A stretch of DNA of 64,000 bases from Agrostemma githago (lineage: Eukaryota; Streptophyta; Magnoliopsida; Caryophyllales; Caryophyllaceae): positions 30,770,771 to 30,834,770 of the forward strand of contig OY288257.1 in the NCBI GenBank assembly GCA_958450325.1, read 5' to 3'. Shown piece after piece: positions 11,460-24,858 of this stretch. Both the position numbers and the translations under genes were made by a program. How positions within the stretch are numbered: the first letter of the stretch is position 1; every line of letters begins with the position of its first letter. The notes below the pieces were generated by a model. It had not been told where the DNA came from. It made no database searches and saw only the letters and a program-made list of their open reading frames with translations.

Positions 11460-12099
11460 TAACGAGTTTTTTATTCAATTATAACCATCTTTTACCACTT
11501 TATCTTATTATTTTATCTCATCAAAGTTATTTCAAAATCCAATCTCCCATAAACGTACACATGAACCAACATAAATATTGTAACCGTCCGAAGTCGGTGG
11601 TCGAGGGATGACCAGGTCGAGGCTGGTGACTGTGTGGCTGCGGTCGGGTGGGTGGTTCGAGTCGGAGCCGATCTAGGTGTTGGGACGGTGGGTGAAGGTG
11701 GTCGATGTGGCTGGGGTCGATTAGAACGATGGGTGGGAGTCGGGTCGGGTGTGGGTGGTGAATGGCTAGTTGGGGGTGGTGGGGTCATGGGGTGGGTAAG
11801 ACTGTAAGAGTCGGGGGGAGAGGGGAAGCCACCAGGAAGGCTACGCAAGTTTTTATTTTTATCTTTTTATTAGTTTTTGTAATTTCTGTTTTTCTATTTT
11901 TGTTATCTTGTTATTGTATTTCTTTTATTTTTTCATTGTCTTTACGTAAAGTTCTAAACCACCCAAAAAGATCATCACGACAACCACCCACGCCATTAAC
12001 TTATTTATAAACCCTAAAAATTATGCATTAATAATTAATTGAACAATAATAATACGATAACTAAAATAATTAAATAAAAAAAGTCAGTGTCATCGATAA
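11460..12099. other. Intergenic stretch with a G-rich block
   Basis: A G/GT-rich block at about 11590-11830 (many GGTCGGGT and GGTGG words) is followed by AT-rich sequence. Open frames here are compositional. Nothing else is recognised. Confidence 0.5.
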
Positions 12100-12681
12100 T
12101 CCTCTCTATATTAAATCGGAAACCAAGAAACAGGTTTCAAGGCCACCTCCTTTCTCCATTTCAAAATAAGTCCCATTTTTTACACTTTTAGATTTCTATA
12201 CCACTTCATCACTTCTATATCCTTCACCCAAATTCTTACTTCAGCAACAGCAATCAATTCTCACCCACCTCCCCCAACAACCCGGCTCCTTAATTGCATC
12301 ATTAATCTTCCAATTCTCGGGAATCAGCATCAATCCCATATCTTGAATCAGCATCAATTCTCGGCAATCAGTTCAATGCTTCGTCATCAGCGATTAATCC
12401 CCCCTAATATTGAATAAGGATACTTAATGATCCCCTTGATGCTGCGTCTACATTGGTATCGGAGCAGTGTTCTCCGGAAATGGGGCTTTCATTTATTGGC
12501 GTCTCATCGTCTTCATTGACTATCCTCGGTCACTTCTATAAATCGTCTATATATTATGCTATGCAGGTTAGTTGATTTTCCATCTCATCCCGTCATTGTT
12601 CCTGCAATCAAAAATTCTTACCACTTTGTTTTATCTTCGTTCTCTGTTTTCATATCTTTGTCGATAGCTCTTTAGTTCAAT

Positions 12682-15600
12682 ATGTGTGACGTACGCAGTG
12701 TTTCAATTGCCAATCTTTGTGAGGGTGTTCGAGTCAAGGATTTAAACGTTAGAGTAATTAATAGATGGAACAGGCTGAATTTCAATGATAAATCTGTCAT
12801 CGATTCAATTGAATTGCTGCTTATTGACGACAAGGTTCTTTTCCCTTCATTTTCCCTTCACTTTCGTGTACATGTTTCGAAATAAAGTCATTTACTTTTT
12901 GTCCATTTATTCGCTCTTTTCTGTATCAGGATGACTTGGTTCAGGCTACCATTAAGAAGTCTTTGATTAGCATGTTCAAGGATAAATTCGTTGTCAAGGA
13001 GGCGTACAACATTCGTAGTCTCACTGTCACTTCTAATACTGGATCCGAGCGGGCTACTACCCATGGTTGCAGGCTGCATGTTGAATTCTCCACCAAGGTC
13101 ACTCATTTGCCTAAAAACTCATCCATTCCTCTGAACATATACCGTTTTGCCAGGTTTGAAGATATTGTCAGTGGGAAGGTTCCAATGAATCAGTACATAG
13201 GTCCCAATTACTCCTCCTTTTATACACTTCCTCGCTTATATCTCAATAGCTTTTATGAGGTTTTTTCTCACGCCCTACAAAATTAACCCGTTTTGCAGAT
13301 ATTGTCGGCAAGGTTTATGAGATTGGTCCAATGCAGGAAACAAAGAAACAGTTCAAGTGTAGGAAAATCAAACTTGAAGATGTTGAGTACGTTGACCTAC
13401 TGGATTCCCATTCGTTGTGTTGTGTGTTGTCAGGCTACCATTTTATGTGCACTTTAATTCTCTTCTGCATTAACGACTCACTTTTATTTTTCTTTCCAGT
13501 GGTGTTGTTCTTCAGTGCACACTTTGGGCTCCTCATGCTACCAAGCTCCCGGAGGTTCTGCAACTTCTTCCATCCCCGCAGCAATCGAAAGTTGTTGTTC
13601 TGAGAGGAGTAGAGACGAAGCTTTTTGACAGTAACATACCTAAGCAGTGTTATATTTGATCTATTCCCTCATGACATCATTGATGAGGAAATCTAACAAG
13701 TCATAGTGTATTTCTGTTAGATGCTTGGGTTGTGCAGACCACATACAACGCTACAACTTACGAATTTAATCCTGCGATCCCTGAGGTTGAAGCCTTCCAG
13801 GAAAGGTTAGTAATTGCAGCGTCCTTTGTACCTTGAACCATTAAGAAGTCTTTGATTAGCATGTTCAAGGATAAATTCGTTGTCAAGGAGGCGTACAACA
13901 TTCGTAGTCTCACTGTCACTTCTAATACTGGATCCGAGCGGGCTACTACCCATGGTTGCAGGCTGCATGTTGAATTCTCCACCAAGGTCACTCATTTGCC
14001 TAAAAACTCATCCATTCCTCTGAACATATACCGTTTTGCCAGGTTTGAAGATATTGTCAGTGGGAAGGTTCCAATGAATCAGTACATAGGTCCCAATTAC
14101 TCCTCCTTTTATACACTTCCTCGCTTATATCTCAATAGCTTTTATGAGGTTTTTTCTCACGCCCTACAAAATTAACCCGTTTTGCAGATATTGTCGGCAA
14201 GGTTTATGAGATTGGTCCAATGCAGGAAACAAAGAAACAGTTCAAGTGTAGGAAAATCAAACTTGAAGATGTTGAGTACGTTGACCTACTGGATTCCCAT
14301 TCGTTGTGTTGTGTGTTGTCAGGCTACCATTTTATGTGCACTTTAATTCTCTTCTGCATTAACGACTCACTTTTATTTTTCTTTCCAGTGGTGTTGTTCT
14401 TCAGTGCACACTTTGGGCTCCTCATGCTACCAAGCTCCCGGAGGTTCTGCAACTTCTTCCATCCCCGCAGCAATCGAAAGTTGTTGTTCTGAGAGGAGTA
14501 GAGACGAAGCTTTTTGACAGTAACATACCTAAGCAGTGTTATATTTGATCTATTCCCTCATGACATCATTGATGAGGAAATCTAACAAGTCATAGTGTAT
14601 TTCTGTTAGATGCTTGGGTTGTGCAGACCACATACAACGCTACAACTTACGAATTTAATCCTGCGATCCCTGAGGTTGAAGCCTTCCAGGAAAGGTTAGT
14701 AATTGCAGCGTCCTTTGTACCTTGAACCATTAAGTCGAGTGTAGTTGCTTTCACCTCTATCGGGTTAATAGTTTGACTTTTTCACCAGTCTATCATCTCA
14801 AGCTCCGAGCAACTCACTTCAAATCATAGAGGACGGACCTGAGGAAGAGATATTCAACTTGCCCGTCGACGGTGTTCTTTCAATTTCACAGATTGTTGAA
14901 AACGAAAAGGTTACCACTTAATATCAGAGATTTAAAATTCAGTTCATATTCGTTTGTTATTTCATTTGTCGCCATTGTTTAACTCCTAACATACAGGCTG
15001 GATCGTTCTACACTGTGGCAACCATTTTGGACATAGACTCATCAGCTGGATGGTACTACCGAAGTTGCAGGTCTTGCAGGACTAAAACAGTGAAGAATGA
15101 AAGGGGTAGGTGGCTATGCAAGAACAACGGATGCGAGGGAAGCAAACATGGGTACATGAGCTGCAATACAAAGTAATTGGGGCACTTGAACTACAATTAA
15201 TTCTTCTATGTTTTGTAAAACCCATCAATCTACGAAACAGTATATTTAGTTGTTTTCACGTCTGTCACAGATTTCAGTTGAAATTCGTCGTACAAGATTT
15301 TTCTGGGATAGAGTGCAACTTCGTTGTCTTCGATAATCAAGTTGAGCAGTTCCCTAACCACACTGCTATTGAGCTTTGTGCTAAAATGGAAAAGGTACCT
15401 TACCTATCATATAACACCTTATTTATATATGAGTTATTGTTCTTCGCTTTTCCATTATCACCTCCTTCGTGTACTTCAATTCTAGAAAGGAGAAGGTCAT
15501 TCTATGCCCAGTGAGCTTTCCATTTTCCTCGATCGACGTTATTTATTCAAGATTAAGATAGATGAAAACTTCAACGTCAAGCAATTTTCCAAGTCATACA

Positions 15601-16165
15601 CTGTATCGTGGATGTCCGACGATGCTGACAAGATCCACCAGTGGGCCATGACATATGAGGAAGCTCTTAAGGTACATACATATTTATCTCAATAGTAGTC
15701 AGAAACAAATTGTCTACGCAATATTAATGCTTTAAATGAGTACAAGTTTATGTGCATTTTCTATGGTAATAGATTGAGATGGACAGCTTCACTTTAAACA
15801 CAAGGAATGTTCGTCGTTCGTCAACCCCCAAAGACAGTCGTCCAGATGAAGGTGATGAAGCAGCAACGTCGTTGAATGGCTCTAGAGACTTTGACCCTAA
15901 ATCTACCGAGGTATATTGATCACTTACATTTTGCTTTAGTTGCGTGTAAATCTCTTATATTCCGAAAATATTCTGATCACTTTATTACTCCACGTACTCT
16001 CAGGTCATTGATTGTGAGACTGCATCAACGTCATCTAGGTTCACTCCCTTGAAGAGGAATGGAGCGGCACTTGAGGCGCAGTCCCTAGATTTGAGTTGTG
16101 GTGCAGATGATGCTGCTTCTGCCACTAAGCAGATACTTGCCGTAAAGAAGGAAAAATTAGCTTGA
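12682..16165 (+). CDS. Helitron-borne RPA1-like single-strand DNA-binding protein, multi-exon
   Basis: Plant Helitrons often carry RPA1-like genes, thought to aid rolling-circle replication. Exon 1 (12682-12834) encodes MCDVRSVSIANLCEGV and the first OB-fold strands; exon 2 (12930-13200), exon 3 (13299-13386) and exons near 13499-13635 and 13739-13805 continue DBD-A/B-like sequence ending PAIPEVEAFQER. After a duplicated block, exons near 14790-14909 and 14998-15170 give the DBD-C zinc ribbon (CRSCRT...CKNNGCEG), then about 15271-15394, 15487-15671, 15774-15910 and 16006-16165 end in a Lys-rich tail. An 889-bp tandem duplication (12948-14734) copies exon 2 without its acceptor through exon 5, so the transcript is normal only if the extra exons are skipped. 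Exon borders beyond exon 3 are approximate. Confidence 0.75.
12948..14734 (+). repeat. Tandem 889-bp duplication inside the RPA1-like gene
   Basis: ACCATTAAG occurs at 12948-12956, 13837-13845 and 14726-14734, exactly 889 bp apart, and the two intervals between them appear identical by eye. The 9-bp word is present at both original ends of the duplicated segment, so microhomology or slipped recombination explains the event. The left break falls inside exon 2; copy 2 therefore lacks that exon's splice acceptor. Confidence 0.95.
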
Positions 16166-17850
16166 TAGATACAGTGCTTGGATATTTCATGCTGTTTGTT
16201 AACTTTGAAAACCCTTTGCTTCCAGTTTTAAACTTTTCTTCGTTGTCCAATAACTGTTTTGAATTTTTGAACTCTCTTCTCTATTGTACTGAGGAAGAGA
16301 TGTGACAATTTCCTTTGTCGACGCCATTTTCTACATTATATGTTGGTTTTCATGAATTAGTGTTTATACAGGAACCTTTTTTCTCTTACCGGTTTTCTCT
16401 CACAGGACCTCTATGTGCACCCTTTATCAATTGACTCTAACCACTCTACAGGTCATAATCAAGATTGTGATTGATCTGGCAGCTGTACCAGTTCTTCCGA
16501 GCACAGAAGTTGCACCTGCAGTTGGTTCGGGTTATCGGTCATTTACGAATCTCCACTTCAGAGCAGATGCGTCAAAATTTGTTCAAGGACCGTGTCTCCT
16601 TTGAGCATTCTAAGGGTTCAAGTTACTGCAGTATAACCCAATCAATACGTGGCTACTTGGATTTGTAAATATTTTAAATGATCATCTGCAGTTAACTCAC
16701 AATTCCAATTTTAGATTTACGATTCTGTAATTACCGATTCTGACGGTAACAACTTGACTTCTTGGTCTACCAGTATAATGTCTCGAAACATCAATTTTGA
16801 TCTTTAACACATATGTCTTCAATATTTTGTACAATACAGAACCTGGTTTCGTACCGAGCATGAACAAAATCGAAATACACGTGCTTTTATTTAAATCTGC
16901 ACTTGCTTTCATTTCATTACCATTAATTTATCATGATTTCTGTCCCAGCCATGAGACATCATTATTTTTAGATTTACGATACTTTAACTGCAGTTTTTTT
17001 TTTTTTTTTTTTTTTTGAATAGAAGTTCCGCCTCACCGAATTGAGTTGGTATAAGTATCTTATAGTAATAGATTGTGTATGTGTATTTCAAGTTCATTAC
17101 CTTCATCCAAATATTTAAAATATCTTGCCATCATTGAGGAATACTCTGTCAATAGCATCTTAATCTGCACGAACATTTTAGTCTTAGATGTAACAAACTA
17201 CTACTATGCATCGTAGTTCTTGGTAGAAAGAAATGGTAATCAACAGGAATATAATGGTTGTATATTATGATATATCCTTGAATACTTCACAAGCATGGAT
17301 ATGTGTACTCCAATATCATATTCACGACTTTTTCGACAACGTTAAGTCTTGCTTCGTGTGATATACCTCATTAATAGACAGTCATTCGTATTCACTCAAC
17401 GGAACCCTATCAACATATACCGCCTAATTCATTCCAGACATATTAGGTGTCGAGCAATACAAATAAAGATACTTATTAATTGATGGGAAGAGTATACATG
17501 GTCTTGAACGTGTCGATAACAAATTCACTTCTTCGTTTACCAATCTAACATCTGCATACACCAATTTTATTTTTTACCACATGTGTCTTCAGCATATGGT
17601 AAACTTAACCACCAGATTTAGTGTCGAGGATAGAGAAAATCGAGTGCACATGTTTCTACTGAAATCTCCACTTACATTCATTCCATTTGTATTAATTTAT
17701 CATGTTTTTTGTTGTACCCACGACCCATCGACTTCAGGTATTAATTTCTTAATCCATTTAATCTCCCACACAAATATCCATGATACTATTTTGTATACAT
17801 TTGTTGCCTCTAAACTTACATCAACACTGACATCTTATCATTTGGTGCTA
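16166..17850. other. Helitron spacer with a diverged direct repeat and poly(T)
   Basis: The segments about 16800-16970 and 17573-17735 share phrases such as TGTCTTCA, CACTT.CATTTCATT and TAATTTATCATG in the same order, an old direct duplication about 770 bp apart. A run of about 25 T lies at 16993-17016. No gene is visible; it would hold the 3' end of the RPA1-like gene and the promoter of the Rep/helicase gene. Confidence 0.6.
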
Positions 17851-20800
17851 CATGGGTCGTCGTCGGACTTCATCTGCACATGCCACCGACTCGCCCAAGT
17901 CCAAGAGCAAAACGGTTCGAGACTGTGTCCCCGTTCGTTCAGATGCTGACTTTTCTGAGAATGCAAGTAGTAAAGAGAACGTCTCACGGAAGAGAAAATA
18001 TTTGAACGGTGAGCAAATACAAGTATAATTTTTCAATTGTCTTTACATTCAAGCATATTTTAGTTTACCAGTTTTTTTTTTTCATGCTAGATCTTATTTT
18101 CTTTTCCATTTTCAAATATCAGCTCGGAGGTCCCCTTTTCAAGATGTTACGAATACATTGAATGGTCACGAGACGGCTTGCAATTCAGGAACTTCGCAAT
18201 GTAATCTACAGTCATATAATCCTAGACCTTTGAATGAAAATGTGCAGTGCACACGTAACCAGGATACCTCAGGTTCATTTTAATACTGTTATTTCATCGA
18301 GTACATTGACACAATATGTCTTCTGATCACATGGCAATATGACAGCATACCTTTGAGTGGATTGTTTTACTGCTTCTGCTCATTACATGTACCCGCCTTT
18401 ATGCAGTTCATATTGACTGTCATGGTCAGAATAGCTCCGCAGAAACTAACGTATGCATCAGTCAACTTTCCGAGAACCGAGGTGAACTGTTTTCCACGGC
18501 ATAGATATTACGCTCACCTGTTTTGTTTCATATCTTTCCCTGTGACAATAACTTGGGTCACTTGGCTGTCGATTGGAGTAACCCTTACAATTCAACTTCA
18601 TAGCACAGAATGTGAATTGGAATATGTTTTGAGAAACCATCATTATAGTTTCTGTTATTTTGTATCTTAATTCCATTTCAGCCAATGTAAACTGTGTTAT
18701 CAGGTAAGCGTGTTGTAGCAGAGCTTCAAGATCATTTAACCGCATCGTGCGACGAATATCCAGGTAGATCATTGGTACAGTTATCATTCCAGGTGCATTT
18801 ATCCATTGCGTAGCAGTTCCATTACTGTACTTACAAATCTGGGTTCATACTATCTCCCGATTGGTAGTGTAGGTTCTTTAAATTTGACAGTTCCACAAGA
18901 TGATCTGGAAGCATTCCATCGAGATAAAGATGCATATGAGGACGGTATACCTTTCAGAAATGATCACCCTTTTCTATATTGTATTTATGCATCACTGCTG
19001 TCTTGAGACGTACATTTTGTACCTTCACTTCGCAGCAATTGGTTTGGAGAAGTACCTCAATAAATATCTCACAGCGCAACAGGCGAGAAGAGATACGAAG
19101 CATATACTGGCGGATAGGAGGCAGGGGCATAGTTCGTTTCAGGATGCCATGTACACTGATAATGATCCTTACCGAGAGTGGAGGTCGAAACTCGCGCGGC
19201 GCAAACATGTCATCAAGTTTCGGGAAAGGAGAGATCGTAGCTATCTTCATCCGTTGCCTGAAACTTCTTCCCAGTCTCCTGTATCTGAACTTACACAGGG
19301 TAATCATCCTAACTATCCTGTTTTCAAGAATGGTCACGCTATATCGACCAGGACTGTTTTTTTCATTACTTTGACCACCGTGTTTGATCATAAACGTTGT
19401 AGCTTCAATCGGTCGTGTAGTTGATGATATAAGGGAGTCCTGCCTGAATGATTCTAGAACACCGAAGAATTTAGTTTCCAGCGAAAGGTTCAGCCGATCC
19501 AGTCACTCCGATTTGATAATTAAGAGCCTAGCACGTGACATATTTGGCGTCTCATCCACTTCCGACGATCTAGAAATAACAGGTTCCCCCGAATCGCTAC
19601 CGCGCCCACGTAGATTGTATTCTCTGTCACTGGAAATGTTTAATTTTTCACAATTACGCGTAGGTTGGGAAGGGTACGAAGACCTTGGTGACCCTGTTTA
19701 CAGCTGCCAGCGATGTAATGCTGAGCTTTGGTACGGGGAGCGTGACAGGATGGATCGAACACCTCAAAATCCGACATTTTCCATTTGCTGCAAGGACGGC
19801 AAAGTTGAATTACCATACCTTACGGAGCCACCCGACCTTATAAAGGATCTCCTCCATGGTGTTCATCCCAAAAGCCATCATTTTAAGGACAACATTAGGA
19901 TGTACAACTCCGCGCACTCATTCACTTCAAGCGGCGGCAAGATAGATCATTCTGTTAATGAAGGAAGGGGACCCTACACTTATCGGATTGGCGGCCAAAA
20001 TGCGCATTTAATCGGTAGCCTACTGCCGAATGATGACCAAACACCAAAATTTTGTCAACTTTACATCTACGATACCGAGGACGAAGTGAACAACAGGAAA
20101 CGAGCTTTTAGGTAATATTCCTCAGCTTCCCTTCTCATAAATTCCTTTATTCCTTTTCTTTTTGGTTGTCTTTGCCCAAAATCTTATTTCGTATTTCACC
20201 GCCTTCTAGGGGCCAGTCCGGAAGAGGTGATAGGTTTGACGACGCCCTCATGCATGATATTCGTTCCATGATTGATGAGTACAACCCTCTCGCTAAGTCC
20301 TTTAGAATGGCCAGGGATACCATACTGACCCGCCAGGACACCGTTCAAGTTAGGCTCAAACTTATTGGTGGCCGTCATACAGATGGCCGCACATACAACC
20401 TTCCCTCAGTGTCCGAAGTAGCTGCGCTTATAGTCGGTGACATTGACGAGGCCATTGAGAGCAGAGACATTGTAATTGTCGAAAAGAGCGGTCGTCTGCA
20501 ACGAATATCTGAACTTCACCCGTCGTACCTAGCACTTCAGTATCCACTATTTTTTCCACGTGGAGAGGACGGTTACCGGCTAGGAATTAAGCACTGCCAG
20601 CTCTCCATCGACGTCTGTCTTAATCCAGAAACTGCACATGTCAAGACAACACTGAGAGAGTGGTTTGCATTTCGGCTGCAGGATCGTCCATCTCACGTTG
20701 AACCGGACACTTTGTTGCGGGGAGGTAGGTTGTTACAGCAGTTTATTGTCGACGGTTACACTATGATCGAATCTCAACGAATAACTTATCTGAAGTTCAA

Positions 20801-23800
20801 TCAGCCAAAACTACGGTCTGCCAATTACAAGCACCTGAGTAATGCAGTTGACAATGGAGAAACAGACACATCGTCACAAGGTGTCAAGTACATTCTTCCG
20901 TCAAGTTTTGTCGGAGGTAAAGGGTATATGAGGGAGACATATCAAGAAACCATGACGATATGTCGTTGGTGTGGATATCCCGATTTGTTTATCACATTTA
21001 CGTGCAATCCTAAGTGGCCAGAAATAACCCGTTTTGTACAGAAGAGGGGTTTGCAGCCTGAGGACAGACCGGATATAGTTTCCCGTGTATTCAGGCAGAA
21101 GTTAGAACTTCTCATGAAAGACTTGAAGGATAATCATGTGTTTGGCCGGACCAGGGCTGGTACGCTTCCATTCCAACAAGTTTTCTTATTCTCCTCTTTT
21201 TATTTTCCGTTGCTAATTTCCACTCCTATTTCTTAGTTGTCTACACGATTGAGTTCCAGAAGCGAGGACTGCCCCACGCCCACATCTTGCTATTTCTCGA
21301 GAGGGATGACAAGTTCCCGGAGGCAGTTGATGTTGACTCTGTTATTTCTGCAGAGATACCCGATCCATTGGTAGACCCTTCCTTACACGAGGCAGTTAAG
21401 GATCTAATGATTCATGGTCCGTGTGGCCTCGCCAATCCAAAGTCGCCGTGCATGACTAATGGTGTATGTACTAAGAGATTTCCAAAGGCGTTCTGTGAAC
21501 GAACAACTGTAGACGGTGACGGTTATCCAATGTACCAGAGGAGGGACAACGGTATTAGAGTTGAAAAGGGTGGTGTAAGCGTGCACAATGGGTTCGTTGT
21601 TCCGTATAATGCCCAATTACTCACAAGATACCACGCCCACATTAACGTTGAGTGGTGTAACCAGGCACGTTCCATTAAATATCTATTCAAGTACGTGAAC
21701 AAAGGTTATGATAGGGTCACTGTTGGTGCATCCTTCAGGACGAATCCAGATGAAGTAGATCACATTCAGGAGTACTATGATTGTCGGTACGTTTCCCCTT
21801 GCGAGGCTGCCTGGCGCATCTTTTCTTTTGAAATTCATTATCGTACACCTCCAGTTCTTCGTCTCGAGTACCATTTGCCGAATGAGCAGAATGTTGTATA
21901 CAACGATGATGACCCTCTAGATGAAATTGTTGCACGATCCAATGGTGCTAGAACAAAGTTCACCGCTTGGTTGGAGTACAATGCAAACCACTGTGAATCG
22001 AGAAACCTGACGTACTCCGAGTTTCCTACGAAGTACGTTTGGCAGAAGGATGGCCGGTGTTGGACCCCCCGTAAGAGGGGATTTAGTTTAGGTAGAATGT
22101 ACCATATGTCGCCAAACGGTGGGGAACGATATTATATGAGGCTATTACTCAACTTCGTTCGTGGTCCGACATGTTACGCCGACATTCGTACTGTCAAGGG
22201 CATTGTATATGATACCTACAAGGATGCGTGCTATGCTTTAGGCTTGCTTGGTGACGACAAGGAGTATGTCGACGCTATAGAGGAAGCAAGTTATTGGGGC
22301 AGTGGTGTGTACTTGAGGAATATGTTTGCCACCCTTCTGTTCTCTGGAAGTTTAGTTAAACCAGAGGAAGTTTGGGAGAAAACCTGGCACTATCTCTGTG
22401 ACGACATTCTGTCCAGACGACGGAAGGAACTCCTTAATTTTGGTTAGTTATTATAAGCCATCACAATCCTTAGTCTCCATGTTCTGCAGTAACTGTTTTT
22501 TTTTTTTTTTTTTTTTTGTTTATGTTGGAAGGAAACACTTATCGTTAAGGAGTTCGTTTGATCTTTCCGTCTGCATTGTTATTGCAGATTTGCAAATGAC
22601 TGATGAGCAGTTGAAGAATTATGCTTTATCTGAAATCGAGGCTATCCTACTTGGCAACGGCAGCTCCCTTTCAAAATTTCCAAATATGTCGTGTCCTGAT
22701 CAGGAGATGTTTCGTGTTGATGCAAATAGGTTAATTTCCGATGAACTTTCGTACGACCGTGCTGCTCTAAATTCCGAGTACCTATCCTATATGTCAACTA
22801 TTACAGATGAACAGAGAGCAGTGTACGACTCAATTATAGATGCAGTCGAGTCTGGTACTGGCCGTCTTTTTTTCCTATACGGCCATGGTGGAACGGGCAA
22901 GACCTTCATATGGAAAACGCTTTGTGCTGATCTGCGAAGCAAGGGGCAAATTGTCCTCCCTGTTGCGTCAAGTGGTATTGCTGCAACCCTTCTTCCTAGG
23001 GGACGCACTGCACATTCTAGATTTAGCATACCCATTAATGTTGATGAGAAGTCAATGTGCCCCGGAATTAAACCGGGGTCCGACTTGGCTGAACTTCTAA
23101 TCAAAGCGAAGCTAATTATATGGGATGAAGCCCCAATGGTGAGTCGATATTGTTTCGAGGCCCTTGATAGAAGTCTTAGGGATATCACGAGATTTGTCGA
23201 CCCATCTAACGCGGACAAGCCATTTGGAGGCAAGGTTGTTGTTCTTGGTGGTGATTTCAGGCAAATCCTGCCAGTTGTTCCTAAAGGTAGTCGACAGGAC
23301 ATTGTCTATGCGTCTATTTGTTCGTCTCCTATTTGGAGAGATGTCAAGGTAATACCTGTCAAATTGGATCTCTCTTACTGATTGTCGTGACCTAAATCCA
23401 TCCTACGTAGAACCCGAAACGTAATTATATAATATTTACCGGTTCTCATATCTTTTTGCAGGTTCTCCGGTTGAATACTAATATGCGACTTCAGTGCGGT
23501 AGGTCTATAGACGAAGTTGATGAAATCAGGGAATTCTCTGAATGGATACTTAATGTAGGTGATGGTCTCGAAGGGGGTCCTAACGACGGCATAGCAACCA
23601 TAAAGATACCAGACGAGTTGCTCATCCATCCTGGTGCAGATTCCGTTGCAGCAATTGTTGGTAGCACATATCCTGACTTTGAAAACAAATACAAGGACAC
23701 GGACTACCTGCAGGAAAGGGCTGTGCTTGCTCCAACTCACGACGTAGTTGAGAAGGTTAACGCTTACGTGTTGTCCACTTTACCCGGAGACGAAGTTGTC

Positions 23801-24367
23801 TATCTAAGTTCAGACGAGATAAGCAGTGGCGAAACCTGCCGTGCCATTCTCGATCTGTACTCTACAGAATATTTAAACACAATAAGGTCGTCGGGCCTGC
23901 CAAACCACCGCCTGTGTCTAAAGGTTGGAGCAATAGTAATGCTCTTGAGAAATCTTGATCAAGCAAACGGTCTATGTAACGGGACAAGGCTGATAATATC
24001 TAAACTCGGTGATCGTGTACTCGAAGCCAAGGTTATATCAGGCATCAGAAAGGGAGAAATGGTGTACATACCAAGAATTAAACTGTCACCCTCAGACGAG
24101 ACTAAGTTCCCCATTCAATTCGAACGGAGGCAGTTTCCGATTGCTGTATGTTTCGCAATGACCATAAACAAAAGCCAGGGTCAGTCTCTGTCTAATGTCG
24201 GTCTATTTTTACAGCGACCTGTTTTCACGCATGGGCAGCTGTATGTTGCGTTATCAAGGGTAACGACTAAGAGGGGCCTGAAGGTACTCATTCTAGATGA
24301 AGATGATTTCGACACGGACTCCACAACGAACGTCGTGTATAAAGAGATTTTCTCAAACACTCGATGA
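17851..24367 (+). CDS. Helitron Rep/helicase protein, about ten exons
   Basis: This is the Helitron replication initiator and helicase (HUH nickase plus Pif1-family helicase) that drives rolling-circle transposition. The start is the ATG at 17851 (MGRRRTSSAH), with a donor after AACG at 18009. Later exons lie near 18123-18270, 18704-18761, 18870-18945, 19036-19299, then 19396-20111, 20210-21159, 21237-22442, 22588-23348 and 23462-24367; the last five junctions are GT-AG and keep frame. The HUH motif HAH is at 21274-21282 and the double-tyrosine YLFKY at 21680-21694. The helicase has Walker A GHGGTGKT (22881-22904), Walker B IIWDEAP, GGDFRQ and a C-terminal VALSRV. No stop interrupts the inferred coding sequence, so it may be functional. 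The 5' exons before 19396 are less certain. Confidence 0.85.
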
Positions 24368-24858
24368 CAAACATGTTGTAAACTACTAAACGTATATGCA
24401 AATCATTTTGAAGGCTGAGATTATATAGATGCTGTAGTATATGCATCGCTATCAGGTCTACAATTCCCACATCGTCTACTACTGATTTTTATGCACGCCT
24501 GCTCATCCCAATACATTCATTCATCATGCGAACAACTACCAAAAATTTTGGAGCATACCATAAGCAGGATGAAGACAGAACTATACCAAAAAAACGGAAG
24601 AGGTGCCAATTCATAGTTAAAGTCTGCGGACTAAAACACAGTTGTTTGTAGTCAACAAGCGAAGCTAAAATATCCAGGAATACAAATCGATTAAACAATA
24701 AAACAACAATCTGGACCGAGGTCTAACAATCCATTACAGAGGTTAAGTTATATAACAAAAATACTAACAATTAACCAATAGTTCGACAGTTAATTGAGCA
24801 AGGTAGTGCAGTAGGATATGCAAAATGTTGTTCGGGTCGATTTAGGAGGAGTTACCTG
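24368..24858. other. Helitron spacer between converging genes
   Basis: It separates the stop of the plus-strand Rep/helicase gene from the stop of the minus-strand XS-like ORF. AT-rich; likely the two 3' untranslated regions. Nothing else seen. Confidence 0.5.

Noticed and set aside
13758..13995. Minus-strand ORFs in the duplicated RPA block
   Set aside because: Antisense shadows of exon 2 that recur in both copies.
22787..23302. 171-codon minus-strand ORF
   Set aside because: Shadow frame of the Helitron helicase exon.
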